Shown: positions 25,593 to 33,315 of the stretch, in pieces
Layout of the letters: each line of letters begins with the position of its first letter
Position numbering within the stretch: the stretch's first letter is position 1
Source of the DNA: Microbacterium binotii
Lineage (GTDB): Bacteria; Actinomycetota; Actinomycetes; Actinomycetales; Microbacteriaceae
Reading direction: 5' to 3'
DNA: 64,000 nucleotides
Assembly (NCBI RefSeq): GCF_021398715.1
Contig: NZ_CP090347.1
Coordinates: 3,224,001-3,288,000, forward strand
Position numbers and translations under genes: made by a program
Notes under the pieces: model-generated
Database searches by the model: none
Seen by the model: the letters and a program-made list of their open reading frames with translations, nothing else
Told to the model about the DNA's origin: nothing

Positions 25593-25647
25593 TCCGTCTC
25601 ACCCCGCTCGCTCAACGTACCGACGCCCGCGGACGTCGAGCGAGTGA
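25593..25647. repeat. GAGCGAG-rich dispersed repeat, copy 2 (short)
   Basis: The inverted repeat has left CGCTCGCTCAACGT and right ACGTCGAGCGAG around a roughly 15-nt spacer, with GTCTCACCC outside. It shares the CGCTCGCTCAACG core with the copy at 46372-46453. It lies between the GyrI-like gene start and the monooxygenase gene end. Confidence 0.5.
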
Positions 25648-25676
25648 CGCCGGTGCAGGTGCCGGCGGCTCCGGGG

Positions 25677-25961
25677 TCAGTCGGCGAGTTCCGCGATCAC
25701 GTACTTCCGCTCGATCCCCGCGGTCGCGCTGCCCCACTCGCTCGCCGCGACGCGCTCCTGGTGCGCGCGGAACGCCTCCTCCGTGGCGAACAGCTCCGCC
25801 ACATCCCACACCAGCGGGTCGGCCGTGGACATCACATCGAACCGGATGCAGCCCGTCTCCGCCCGCGTGAGCTCGATGTGGCGCGGCAGGTGACTCACGA
25901 CGATGGCCGCCTGCTCCTCGTTCGCGCAGATCAGGGTCCCGGTGAGCTGGATGCGAGGCAT
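25677..25961 (-). CDS. Antibiotic-biosynthesis-monooxygenase-type (ABM) protein
   Basis: The 94-residue ferredoxin-like dimeric alpha/beta-barrel subunit matches the ABM/quinol-monooxygenase group. Landmarks are LTGTLICANEEQAAIVVSHLPRHIELTRAETGCIRFDV and the ELFATEEAFRAHQERVAASEW end. Related small enzymes oxidise quinols or act on reactive carbonyls. No partner gene is evident. It is divergent from the DoxX-like gene. Confidence 0.82.
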   Translation of the reverse strand: MPRIQLTGTLICANEEQAAIVVSHLPRHIELTRAETGCIRFDVMSTADPLVWDVAELFATEEAFRAHQERVAASEWGSATAGIERKYVIAELAD

Positions 25962-26056
25962 CCGTACATTCTGGCTGCAGGCAGGGATGGCGACGAGTCG
26001 AGGTGTCTTGCCGAGTTCCGCTCCCGATCCCGGGCGAGCAGCCGCACAATGGCCTG

Positions 26057-26458
26057 ATGACCCGTCGCGCGAAAAAGCCCACCGCCACCATCCCGTGGAC
26101 GGTGATGGTTCCGTTCGCGGTGTCGGGCGTCGTCCATCTCGTCCGGCCCAGCGTCTTCACACCGATCATCCCGCGCGCACTTCGGCGCTGGGACAAGGCG
26201 CTGGTGCTGGTTTCGGGCGTCGCCGAGCTCGCGTGCGCCGTCGGCCTCGCCGTCCCGACGACTCGTGTGGCCGCAGGCCGCGTGAGCGCGGTGGTGCTCG
26301 CCGCCGTCTGGCCCGCGAACGCGCAGATGAGCATCGACCTGGGACGCCGGGCTCGCCGCCGACGCACCCTGAAGGCGTGGGCGGCGTTCGCGGTGTCGCT
26401 GGCGCGGCTGCCGCTTCAGGTCACGCTGATTCAGCGGGCACTCGGTCGCTCGCGCTGA
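26057..26458 (+). CDS. DoxX-like small membrane protein
   Basis: The 133-residue protein has four hydrophobic segments and the DoxX-like order WTVMVPFAVSGVVHLVRP, KALVLVSGVAELACAVGLAVP and a C-terminal helix near LPLQVTLIQRALG. The N- and C-terminal tails are strongly basic. I chose the ATG at 26057; an in-frame ATG at 26003 would add 18 unlike residues. The function is unknown; some relatives act in thiosulfate or redox metabolism. Confidence 0.77.
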   Translation: MTRRAKKPTATIPWTVMVPFAVSGVVHLVRPSVFTPIIPRALRRWDKALVLVSGVAELACAVGLAVPTTRVAAGRVSAVVLAAVWPANAQMSIDLGRRARRRRTLKAWAAFAVSLARLPLQVTLIQRALGRSR

Positions 26459-26475
26459 CGATCCGGTCGGAGCGC

Positions 26476-27054
26476 CTACCCGAGGTCGCTGAGGATCCCG
26501 TCGAGCAGCGTGACCTGACGTTCCGGCGGGTACGCCGACGGATCGAGCACCGCTTGAACCGTCAGTCCGAGCACGAACGAGTGCAGGGTCTCGGTGACGC
26601 GGTCGACCCGTTCGTCGTCGCGCTCGCTTTCGGGGAGGAACTCGGCGACGAGGCCGGCGACCTTGGCCCTGCTGGCCCGGTAGCGCTCGGCGTGCTCGGC
26701 GGCGTGGCCCTCGTCGGCGAGGGCGGCGTCCCACGAGGAGATCCAGATGCGGTTCGACGTCTGCGAGATGTCGTCGAGCGGGAGCATGTCGAGGAGCGCG
26801 GACCGGAGATCCGCGGGCCCTCGGGTGGTGGCGGGACGCTCCCGCGCGCCCGAGCGTTCGGCGAGCAGTTCGAGCGCGAAACTCGTCAGCTCCCGCTTCG
26901 ACGGGAAGTAGTGCGTCACGATGCCGGTGGTCGCGTCGAGTTCGCGGGCGACCGCGCGCATCGACAGGCCCGCGAAGCCGGCCTGGTCGAGGACACGCCA
27001 CACCGCCGCCGCAACGTCCTCGCGCCGCTGCCGGTACGCATCCGATCCCGCCAC
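26476..27054 (-). CDS. TetR-family transcriptional regulator
   Basis: This 192-residue regulator's N-terminal HTH is visible as VAAAVWRVLDQAGFAGLSMRAVARELDATTGIVTHYFPSKRELTSFALE, the TetR pattern ending in HYFxSKxEL. The rest is a helical ligand and dimer domain. I chose the GTG at 27054: the longer start at 27102 would run through the operator-like palindrome and into the divergent acetyltransferase gene. It probably represses itself and that neighbour. Confidence 0.88.
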   Translation of the reverse strand: MAGSDAYRQRREDVAAAVWRVLDQAGFAGLSMRAVARELDATTGIVTHYFPSKRELTSFALELLAERSGARERPATTRGPADLRSALLDMLPLDDISQTSNRIWISSWDAALADEGHAAEHAERYRASRAKVAGLVAEFLPESERDDERVDRVTETLHSFVLGLTVQAVLDPSAYPPERQVTLLDGILSDLG

Positions 27055-27071
27055 CCGCTCAGTCTGGACGA

Positions 27072-27087
27072 CATAACAGTCGTTATG
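27072..27087. promoter_or_regulatory. Candidate TetR operator palindrome
   Basis: The perfect inverted repeat CATAAC-AGTC-GTTATG sits in the 46-bp gap between the divergent TetR gene (GTG 27054) and GNAT gene (ATG 27101). Its size and position fit a TetR-family operator that would control both genes. Binding is inferred from position only. Confidence 0.6.
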
Positions 27088-27100
27088 CAACGCTGGTCCC

Positions 27101-27667
27101 ATGTTCCGACACGAGCTCGATGCGACCGCCTATCTGAGCCCCCTCGAGATCTGGCAGGCCGACGAGTTCGCCGACCATCTCGACCGGGCGCGCGAGTTCA
27201 TCCGTCCGTGGGTGGGGCCGTCGTTCGTCACGGATTCCGTCGAGGGCGCCGCCGCGACCCTCGCCCGCTATGCGAACTCGGCCGCCGCTGACGGTGGGCG
27301 TCTGTACGGGATCTGGGTCGACGGCGTGCTGCGCGGCGGCGTGATGTTCGTGAGCTTCAGCGCTGCCGCCGGAGTCTGCGAGATCGGATGCTGGCTCGAA
27401 CCGGCCGCCGAGGGCCGAGGACTCGTCACGCGTGCGGTGGCCACACTCCTCGACTGGGCCCTGCTCGAACGCGGACTGAACCGCGCCGAGTGGCGGTGTC
27501 GTGCCGACAACGTGCGAAGCGCGGCTGTCGCAGAACGCGTGGGGATGCGGCATGAAGCCACCCTCCGCGGCGCCTGGCGGAACGGTGGCGCCTTCCACGA
27601 CAAGCAGGTGTGGGCCGTCCTGCGCTCCGAGCATCTCTCGCGCCGCGAGGCGCGAGTCATCGAGTGA
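27101..27667 (+). CDS. GNAT-family N-acetyltransferase (RimJ/RimL-like)
   Basis: This 188-residue acetyltransferase uses acetyl-CoA. The cofactor-binding segment is IGCWLEPAAEGRGLVTRAVATLLDWAL, and NRAEWRCRADNVRSAAVAERVGM is the conserved RimL-like C-terminal half. The length fits ribosomal-protein-serine acetyltransferase relatives; the true acceptor is unknown. Its ATG is 14 bp after the palindrome shared with the divergent TetR gene, suggesting drug-inducible expression. Confidence 0.88.
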   Translation: MFRHELDATAYLSPLEIWQADEFADHLDRAREFIRPWVGPSFVTDSVEGAAATLARYANSAAADGGRLYGIWVDGVLRGGVMFVSFSAAAGVCEIGCWLEPAAEGRGLVTRAVATLLDWALLERGLNRAEWRCRADNVRSAAVAERVGMRHEATLRGAWRNGGAFHDKQVWAVLRSEHLSRREARVIE

Positions 27668-27722
27668 GGGAACGGTGCTCCGGCTCTGGTCGATGCGGGA
27701 CCCCCGGAGTACCGTCATCGCC

Positions 27723-28301
27723 ATGACTCCAGCCGAACTCTTCCTGCACGCCGATGCCGCGCTGCGCGAGGTCATCGATCAGCTCGATCCCGCCGACTTC
27801 TCCGCCCCCGTGCCGAAGGAGTGGAGCCAGCTCGAGTCGCCCACATTGCTCGGTATCCTCGGCCGACATGCGTACGACGAAGCCTGGATTCCCGATATCC
27901 TCGCCGGCCGCGCAGCCGCGGACGGCGACCCGTACGCCGACGTCGATCTGCTCGGCGACTCCCCCGTCGCCTCCTATGACGCCCTCAACGACACGGCGAC
28001 GGCTGCGGTGCGATCCGGCGACATCGCCGAGACCTTCCGCTTCACCTACGGGGACTACCCGGCCGACGAAGGCTTCGCGCACCTCGCGACCTACCGCGCC
28101 TTCCAGGCGTACTCGATCGCGAAGCACTTCGGCATCCCGTTCCACCTCTCCTCCGAGCTGATCGCCGGGTTGAACGAGCACGTCACCCCGCACGCCGACG
28201 AATGGCGGCAGTGGGGCGTTTTCCCACCGCCCATGGAGCCGCCGGCGGACGCCGACGAGGAGACGCGCCTCCTCTGCACCTTGGGCTTCTGGGTTTCCTG
28301 A
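27723..28301 (+). CDS. DinB-like / mycothiol-transferase-type protein
   Basis: The 192-residue helical protein resembles the DinB/maleylpyruvate-isomerase N-terminal fold: ELFLHADAALREVIDQLDPADFSAPVPKEW, then LGILGRHAYDEAWIPDILAGR with a candidate metal-binding His. It contains AYSIAKHFG and ends with WRQWGVFPPPM. Members bind a metal with three His residues; I can see two or three plausible ones (HADAAL, RHAYDE, AKHFG). It may be mycothiol-linked. It follows the GNAT gene by 55 bp in the same direction. Confidence 0.72.
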   Translation: MTPAELFLHADAALREVIDQLDPADFSAPVPKEWSQLESPTLLGILGRHAYDEAWIPDILAGRAAADGDPYADVDLLGDSPVASYDALNDTATAAVRSGDIAETFRFTYGDYPADEGFAHLATYRAFQAYSIAKHFGIPFHLSSELIAGLNEHVTPHADEWRQWGVFPPPMEPPADADEETRLLCTLGFWVS

Positions 28302-28336
28302 GTCCACCCTCCGCGGCGTGACCCGGGGAGGCAGCG

Positions 28337-29755
28337 CTAGCGTCGCACGATGCGCGGTGAGCACAGCCAGGCGAGCGCGCACAGTGCCCCCACGACGACG
28401 AAGGCGGCCGCGAACGAGCGGGGCGACGCGGCACCTCCGAAGGCGGAGAACACGATCGCGGTGGCAGCGACGGCGACGGCGGAGGCGGTCGCTTCCGCGA
28501 TGGTCAGCGCGGAGCTGTTGAAGCCCTGGTTCGCTGTCGTCGAGTACTCGAGGGCGAGCACGCCGAGCCGAGGGTAGATCAGCCCGATCCCCGCGCCGGC
28601 GAACGCCCACCCGACCACGACAACGATGGGTGAGGCTCGCGTCGCCGCCACGACGAGGAGGGACGCGACGCCGATGGTGAGGCCGAGCGTGCCGAGCCGG
28701 GCGGCGACGACGTGACTGATGCTCGGGAGTCGACCCTGCACCCAGGATGCTGCCGACCAGCTCAGGGCAGCGACGGTGAGCGCGAGCCCGGCGACCGCAG
28801 CCGAGGTGCCGTACTGCGAGACCAGGAGCAAGGGAACGTAGATCTCCGCCGCGAAGAAGATGGCGGCGACGAGGGCGCGCATGAGCACGACGCTGGGGAG
28901 CCCCCGACGGGCGAGCGATGTCCCCACCGGCAGCAGGGGGCGAAGGGCGACGAGCGCGATGGCGGCCGCGATGATCGGCACGAGCCACTGGATCACTCCA
29001 CGCGACTCGGCCGCGAGGGCGATGACGAGGGCACCCGACGCGACGATCACGGCCAGACCGACCCGCACGGCTTCCGCGCGGCCGAGCACGGCTCGGTCCG
29101 CCGGCCCGCGCACGTCGCGCATCGCGGGGATGACGATCAGCAGGGCCAGGAGCACGAGCACCACGACCCCCAGGAACACCCAGCGCCATCCGACCGTCTC
29201 GGCGAGCACGCCCGCGATGACGGGCCCGATGAGGGAGGGGATCACCCAGGCGGCCGCGAACCCCGCGAAGACCCTCGGTCTCAGCGCCTCGGGGTAGACC
29301 CGGGCGACGATGACGTACAGGGCCACCGTGATCGCCCCGCCCGCCAGGCCGTGCACGAGACGACCGGTGACGAAGGCCCACATGCTCGGCGCCAGCGCCA
29401 CCACCATGAGCCCGGCGGCGAAGATGATCACGGAGACGATGAGCGCATGACGCGGGTTGCCCCTGTCGGACCAGATGCCGGCGAGCACCATCCCGACGAC
29501 GCTCACCGCGATCGGCCCGGCGAAGGCGAAGGCGTACAGCCCGGCTCCGTCCAGTTCCTGACTGACCGTCGGCATCATCGTGGTGACGCCGAGCGCGACG
29601 AACGCGTCGAGCATCACGATGAGGAACAGGCCGATGCTCACCCACCGGTACGCCGGGTCGAGCACCCCCGCCGTCCGCCGGCTCCCCTCGGATGCGGGTG
29701 GAATGGTTGCTGAGACCGCAGCGTCGCGCGGGTCGTCGCGGTGGGGGGAAGTCAT
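28337..29755 (-). CDS. MFS transporter (drug-efflux type, 14-TM class)
   Basis: This 472-residue major-facilitator transporter has about 12-14 membrane helices. The helix 2-3 loop GIWSDRGNPRHALIVS corresponds to the MFS GxLaDrxGrkxxl motif, and GRLVHGLAGGAITVALYVIVARVYPEALRPRVF matches motif B and the following loop. It begins 38 bp from the divergent soxR gene, with a SoxR box between them, so it is probably induced by redox-active compounds and exports them. Confidence 0.9.
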   Translation of the reverse strand: MTSPHRDDPRDAAVSATIPPASEGSRRTAGVLDPAYRWVSIGLFLIVMLDAFVALGVTTMMPTVSQELDGAGLYAFAFAGPIAVSVVGMVLAGIWSDRGNPRHALIVSVIIFAAGLMVVALAPSMWAFVTGRLVHGLAGGAITVALYVIVARVYPEALRPRVFAGFAAAWVIPSLIGPVIAGVLAETVGWRWVFLGVVVLVLLALLIVIPAMRDVRGPADRAVLGRAEAVRVGLAVIVASGALVIALAAESRGVIQWLVPIIAAAIALVALRPLLPVGTSLARRGLPSVVLMRALVAAIFFAAEIYVPLLLVSQYGTSAAVAGLALTVAALSWSAASWVQGRLPSISHVVAARLGTLGLTIGVASLLVVAATRASPIVVVVGWAFAGAGIGLIYPRLGVLALEYSTTANQGFNSSALTIAEATASAVAVAATAIVFSAFGGAASPRSFAAAFVVVGALCALAWLCSPRIVRR

Positions 29756-29770
29756 GTCGCCAAGCTAGGA

Positions 29771-29788
29771 CCTCAACTAAGGTTGAGG
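29771..29788. promoter_or_regulatory. SoxR box
   Basis: CCTCAACTAAGGTTGAGG is an 18-bp dyad that matches the known SoxR operator pattern (CCTCAA..N..TTGAGG). It lies 5 bp before the soxR start and 16 bp before the divergent MFS gene start. One SoxR dimer here could govern both genes. The match is seen directly; regulation is inferred from the family. Confidence 0.88.
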
Positions 29789-29792
29789 TCAA

Positions 29793-30251
29793 ATGACCGC
29801 GCATGCTCCCGTCCTCGGTGTCGGCGACGTCGCCCGGCGGAGCGGCGTCGCGGTCTCGACGCTGCATTTCTACGAGCGGCAGGGTCTCATCACGAGCGAG
29901 CGGAGCGCGGGCAACCAGCGTCGCTACCGCCGGGACGTGCTTCGTCGTATCGCCTTCATCCGCGTCTCACAGCGCGTCGGCGTTCCTCTCGCGGACATCC
30001 GCACCGCGCTCGACTCGCTTCCGGAAGGCCGCACGCCGACGAAGAAGGACTGGGCCCGCCTGTCCCGGATGTGGCGCGAAGAGCTCGACAGCCGCATCCG
30101 CTCACTCGAACGTCTGCGCAACGACCTGACCGGCTGTATGGGCTGCGGCTGCCTGAGTCTGCGGACCTGTGCTCTGCAGAACCCCGCTGACGCCCTCGCG
30201 AGCGACGGCGCCGGCCCCCGCCTGTGGGCGGACGAGGACGCGGGGCGCTGA
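29793..30251 (+). CDS. soxR: Redox-sensing MerR-family activator SoxR
   Basis: SoxR (152 aa) is a MerR-type activator with an oxidation-sensitive [2Fe-2S] cluster. The N-terminal HTH is VGDVARRSGVAVSTLHFYERQGLI. The cluster ligands are the four cysteines of CMGCGCLSLRTC near the C-terminus, followed by LQNP as in known SoxR. It starts with ATG only 5 bp after the operator, so the mRNA is probably leaderless or nearly so. The likely target is the divergent MFS pump. In actinobacteria SoxR typically controls small efflux/enzyme regulons. Confidence 0.95.
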   Translation: MTAHAPVLGVGDVARRSGVAVSTLHFYERQGLITSERSAGNQRRYRRDVLRRIAFIRVSQRVGVPLADIRTALDSLPEGRTPTKKDWARLSRMWREELDSRIRSLERLRNDLTGCMGCGCLSLRTCALQNPADALASDGAGPRLWADEDAGR

Positions 30252-30271
30252 TCGGAACGAGAACCGCCCCG

Positions 30272-31636
30272 CTACATCCCCGCGGCCATGTCGGTGAAGC
30301 GCGAGAAGTGACCCTGGAAGGCGATCTCGATCGTCGCGGTCGGGCCGTTACGGTGCTTCGCGATGATGAGGTCGGCCTCGCCGGGACGCACGTCCTTGTC
30401 GTACACCGAGTCGCGGTGCAGCAGCATGACCATGTCGGCGTCCTGCTCGATCGAGCCGGACTCACGCAGGTCGCTCACCTGAGGGCGCTTGTCCTGGCGC
30501 TGCTCGGATCCACGGTTCAGCTGCGACAGCGCGATGACGGGAACCTGCAGCTCCTTCGCGAGCAGCTTGAGCGCGCGCGAGAACTCGCTGACCTCCTGCT
30601 GGCGCGACTCGACCTTCTTGCCGCTGGTCATCAGCTGCAGATAGTCGATGATGACCATCTTGAGCCCGACGCGCTGCTTGAGGCGGCGGCACTTCGCGCG
30701 GATCTCGACGAGCGTCATGTTGGGGCTGTCGTCGATGTACAGGGGCGCGTCGTTGATGCGGCCGCGGGTGGCGGCGACCGTCGTCCAGTCGCGCTGGTCG
30801 AGCGTTCCCTTGCGCATGTTCTGCAGCGGGATGGCGCCCTCGGCACTCATCAGACGCATCGCGATCTCGCTGCGGCCCATTTCGAGCGAGAAGAAGATCG
30901 CGGGCATGTTGTGCTTGATCGCGGCCGCGCGGGCGAAGTCGAGCGCGAGCGTCGACTTACCCATGGCGGGGCGGGCGGCGACGACGATCATCTGACCGCC
31001 GTGCAGACCGTTGGTCAGCTCGTCGAGCTGCGCGAAGCCCGTCGGCACACCCGTCATCGAGCCGTCGCGGCCGCGGGCGGCCTCGATCTCCTCGACGGCC
31101 GCATCCACCGCCGTCGTGAGGGGCACGTAGTCCTCGGTGGTCTCGGTTCCGGTCACCGAGTAGATCTCGGCCTGCGCCGAGTTCACGATCTCGGTCGCCT
31201 CACCCTGACCGGCGTAGCCCATCTGCACGATGCGCGTGCCCGCCTCGACGAGGCGGCGCAGCAGCGCCCGCTCGGAGACGATCGAGGCGTAGTAGCCGGC
31301 GTTCGCCGCCGTCGGAACGATCGAGGTGAGCGTGTGGAGGTAGTCGGCGCCGCCCGCGCGCTGCAGGTCGCCGGTCTTGATGAGCTCGTCGGTGACGGCG
31401 ATGACGTCGGTCGGCTCGCCGTGCGAGTAGAGCGTGAGGATGGCCTCGAAGATCAACTCGTGCTTCGGGACATAGAAGTCCGCGCCGCGCAGGCTCTCGA
31501 TGACGTCGGCCACCGCATCCTTCGACAGGAGCATGCCGCCCAGGGTGCTCTGCTCGGCGAGCACGTCATGCGGGGGCGTTCGTTCGTACTCGCGTCGGGG
31601 CTCGAGGCGGTCCGCTGGGATGTCGGCGATGGACAC
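30272..31636 (-). CDS. dnaB: Replicative DNA helicase DnaB
   Basis: The hexameric 5'-3' helicase of the replication fork has 454 residues. The N-terminal helical domain (PPHDVLAEQSTLGGMLLSKDAV) is followed by the RecA-like motor with Walker A ARPAMGKSTLALDFA, Walker B MVIIDYLQLM and the arginine-finger region QDADMVMLLHRD. It has normal length with no intein. I chose the GTG at 31636 (protein begins VSIADIPADRLEPR). A GTG at 31648 is the alternative. The gene is cut off from rplI by two plus-strand secreted-protein genes. Confidence 0.96.
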   Translation of the reverse strand: MSIADIPADRLEPRREYERTPPHDVLAEQSTLGGMLLSKDAVADVIESLRGADFYVPKHELIFEAILTLYSHGEPTDVIAVTDELIKTGDLQRAGGADYLHTLTSIVPTAANAGYYASIVSERALLRRLVEAGTRIVQMGYAGQGEATEIVNSAQAEIYSVTGTETTEDYVPLTTAVDAAVEEIEAARGRDGSMTGVPTGFAQLDELTNGLHGGQMIVVAARPAMGKSTLALDFARAAAIKHNMPAIFFSLEMGRSEIAMRLMSAEGAIPLQNMRKGTLDQRDWTTVAATRGRINDAPLYIDDSPNMTLVEIRAKCRRLKQRVGLKMVIIDYLQLMTSGKKVESRQQEVSEFSRALKLLAKELQVPVIALSQLNRGSEQRQDKRPQVSDLRESGSIEQDADMVMLLHRDSVYDKDVRPGEADLIIAKHRNGPTATIEIAFQGHFSRFTDMAAGM

Positions 31637-32186
31637 GAGTGCCCACACTCCCCTCTGGCGCCGGAAGGCGTCGCTGTTCGAACGTGATCGACCCGCGTTC
31701 CGCGCGCCCGCGTACGCGAAAACGGACGATGCGTAAGCACATCACCCGCCTCCGACATCGCGTCTCCCCTGACGCACGCGGGCCCTTTTCTCGGGCCGGC
31801 TCTGAAGCCTCCCCCACGCTAAAGTCGGCCCATTCTCCATGCAAACGGCCCTGTGGATAACCCTGTGGGGAAATTGCGCGAAACGCCGCGCACCCTGTGG
31901 ACGGATACTGTGGATAAGTGGATAACAGCCTCCCGAAGATGCCACTTTTAAGTGCCTTGATCTGGGATTTCGCGTTACCCACACCTGCGGAATGTCATGT
32001 GGTTGAAGTCCTGCTTTAAGGTTGCGAATCGACCTGAGTTGTGCACAGGTCCGGTCTTGGGATGAGGAGTTCGGCACGCTGGCGCCTGCCACGTTTGCCT
32101 CCATTGCGCAAGCCCCCTCACGTCAGACCCGCCTACCAGTAAGTTGCCGGGCACAACTGGCCTGCCGATGACGCACAGGGGGTGAC
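31637..32186. promoter_or_regulatory. 550-bp intergenic region between dnaB and a secreted-protein gene
   Basis: I see no convincing gene here. It should hold divergent promoters for dnaB (minus) and the gene at 32187 (plus). The centre, about 31850-31930, is notably A/T-richer than its surroundings and carries DnaA-box sequences. Around 31975-32110 there is further moderate-GC sequence without clear structure. Confidence 0.7.
31852..31925. promoter_or_regulatory. DnaA-box cluster upstream of dnaB
   Basis: Two perfect DnaA boxes in the TGTGGATAA orientation lie at 31852-31860 and 31909-31917. A third, AGTGGATAA (one mismatch), lies at 31917-31925, and a weaker TGTGGGGAA at 31864-31872. All point the same way. 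The cluster is about 220-290 bp upstream of the dnaB start. It could regulate dnaB or titrate DnaA. The presumed oriC lies beyond the right end of the window, so this is not the origin. Confidence 0.7.
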
Positions 32187-33218
32187 GTGGACGAGTCAGT
32201 GAACGGATCACCGCGACGCGTGGGCCGGATTCTCCTGCTCGCCGCCGGCGTCGGCCTGCTCTGGGCGGGCGTCTCCGTGCTGACCTCCACCTCCCCCGCG
32301 CACGCGGACGACGACGATCGCGGCGGCCTCATCGGGCTCGTGGGCGGCGTCACAGGCGCGGCGTCAGACCTCGTCGGCGCGACCACGGGCGCGGTCGGCG
32401 ACATCCTTCCGCCCGTCGCCCCCGTGACGGATGCGGCCTCGCAGACGGTCTCGACCGTGACGACCGCCGTGTCGGACACCGTCGCCTACGTGCCCGAGGT
32501 CGTCCCGGAGCTTCAGCCCGTCGTCGAGCCCGTCGTCACGGAGATCGTGCAACCCGTCGTCACAGAGATCGTGCAGCCCGTCGTCACCGACGTCGTGCAG
32601 CCGGTCGTCGACGGGGTGGGTGGGATCGTGCAGCCGGTTCCCGTCGTCTCCGACGTCGTCGGCGCGATCGACCTTCCGAGCGTGGTGGGCGTCGTTTCCG
32701 ACGTGGTCGGCGCTGTTCCCGGTGTGGTCGGTTCGGTGGACGACACGGTCGGCACCGTCATTGGCACGCCCGGTCACCCGACGAGCGGGGGAATCGTCCC
32801 GTCCGTTCCCATTCCGGGCACGGATCAGGTGCCCGCGCCCGGTCCGAGTCCTCGCCCGACGCAGGAAGCGGCCACCGCAGCCCTCGTGGCGGCTCTGACA
32901 GCAACGGTGGACGCGCGCTATGCGAGCGTCGCGGGAGCCGGCGGAGCCGCGTTCGCCACGCCGAGTGCGGCCGCGCCCGCCCGCAGCCTGGATCTCTTCG
33001 GCGCACCGCCGTTGCCCGGACACTCCGCTCCGTGGGAGGGCTCTGCGCCCTCTGGCTCGTCTTCCTCGGGCTCCTCGTCCGGCCCGCTGAGCTTCGCCCT
33101 CGGATGGGTGAACGGCTCCGCGTGGCCTGGTGCTGCAGGCTCGGCCGTCGCTCCCCGCGACGGCGACGATGATCTTCCCTCCTCCCCGGTCTTCGACACC
33201 GACGTCGCCCCCGACTGA
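32187..33218 (+). CDS. Secreted low-complexity protein with Val-Pro-rich repeats
   Basis: The signal peptide of this 343-residue protein ([19 protein letters not shown] ... PAHA-DDDD) is followed by Gly/Val-rich sequence. Tandem repeats of VVTEIVQP (about 117-140) come next, then further Val/Asp-rich stretches, a Pro linker near 225-245, and a Ser/Gly-rich C-terminal third. There is no LPxTG motif or C-terminal helix, so it is probably released or surface-associated. It starts at the GTG at 32187 and precedes the wall-anchored repeat protein by 97 bp on the same strand. Function unknown. Confidence 0.75.
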   Translation: MDESVNGSPRRVGRILLLAAGVGLLWAGVSVLTSTSPAHADDDDRGGLIGLVGGVTGAASDLVGATTGAVGDILPPVAPVTDAASQTVSTVTTAVSDTVAYVPEVVPELQPVVEPVVTEIVQPVVTEIVQPVVTDVVQPVVDGVGGIVQPVPVVSDVVGAIDLPSVVGVVSDVVGAVPGVVGSVDDTVGTVIGTPGHPTSGGIVPSVPIPGTDQVPAPGPSPRPTQEAATAALVAALTATVDARYASVAGAGGAAFATPSAAAPARSLDLFGAPPLPGHSAPWEGSAPSGSSSSGSSSGPLSFALGWVNGSAWPGAAGSAVAPRDGDDDLPSSPVFDTDVAPD

Positions 33219-33315
33219 CCGATTCGGGTCGCGTCTCGCACGCGACACATCCCTGCACGCTCGCGTGCATCCGCGCTTCCGCGCGGTCCGAATCGATCAA
33301 TCAGGAGACAGAATC

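Noticed and set aside
30272..31636. Intein in dnaB
   Set aside because: Walker A, Walker B and the later motifs are continuous, and the length is normal.
31852..31925. Chromosomal replication origin at the DnaA boxes
   Set aside because: The parS sites and the jag-rsmG-parA-parB order place oriC beyond the right end, and no dnaA or dnaN gene flanks this cluster.
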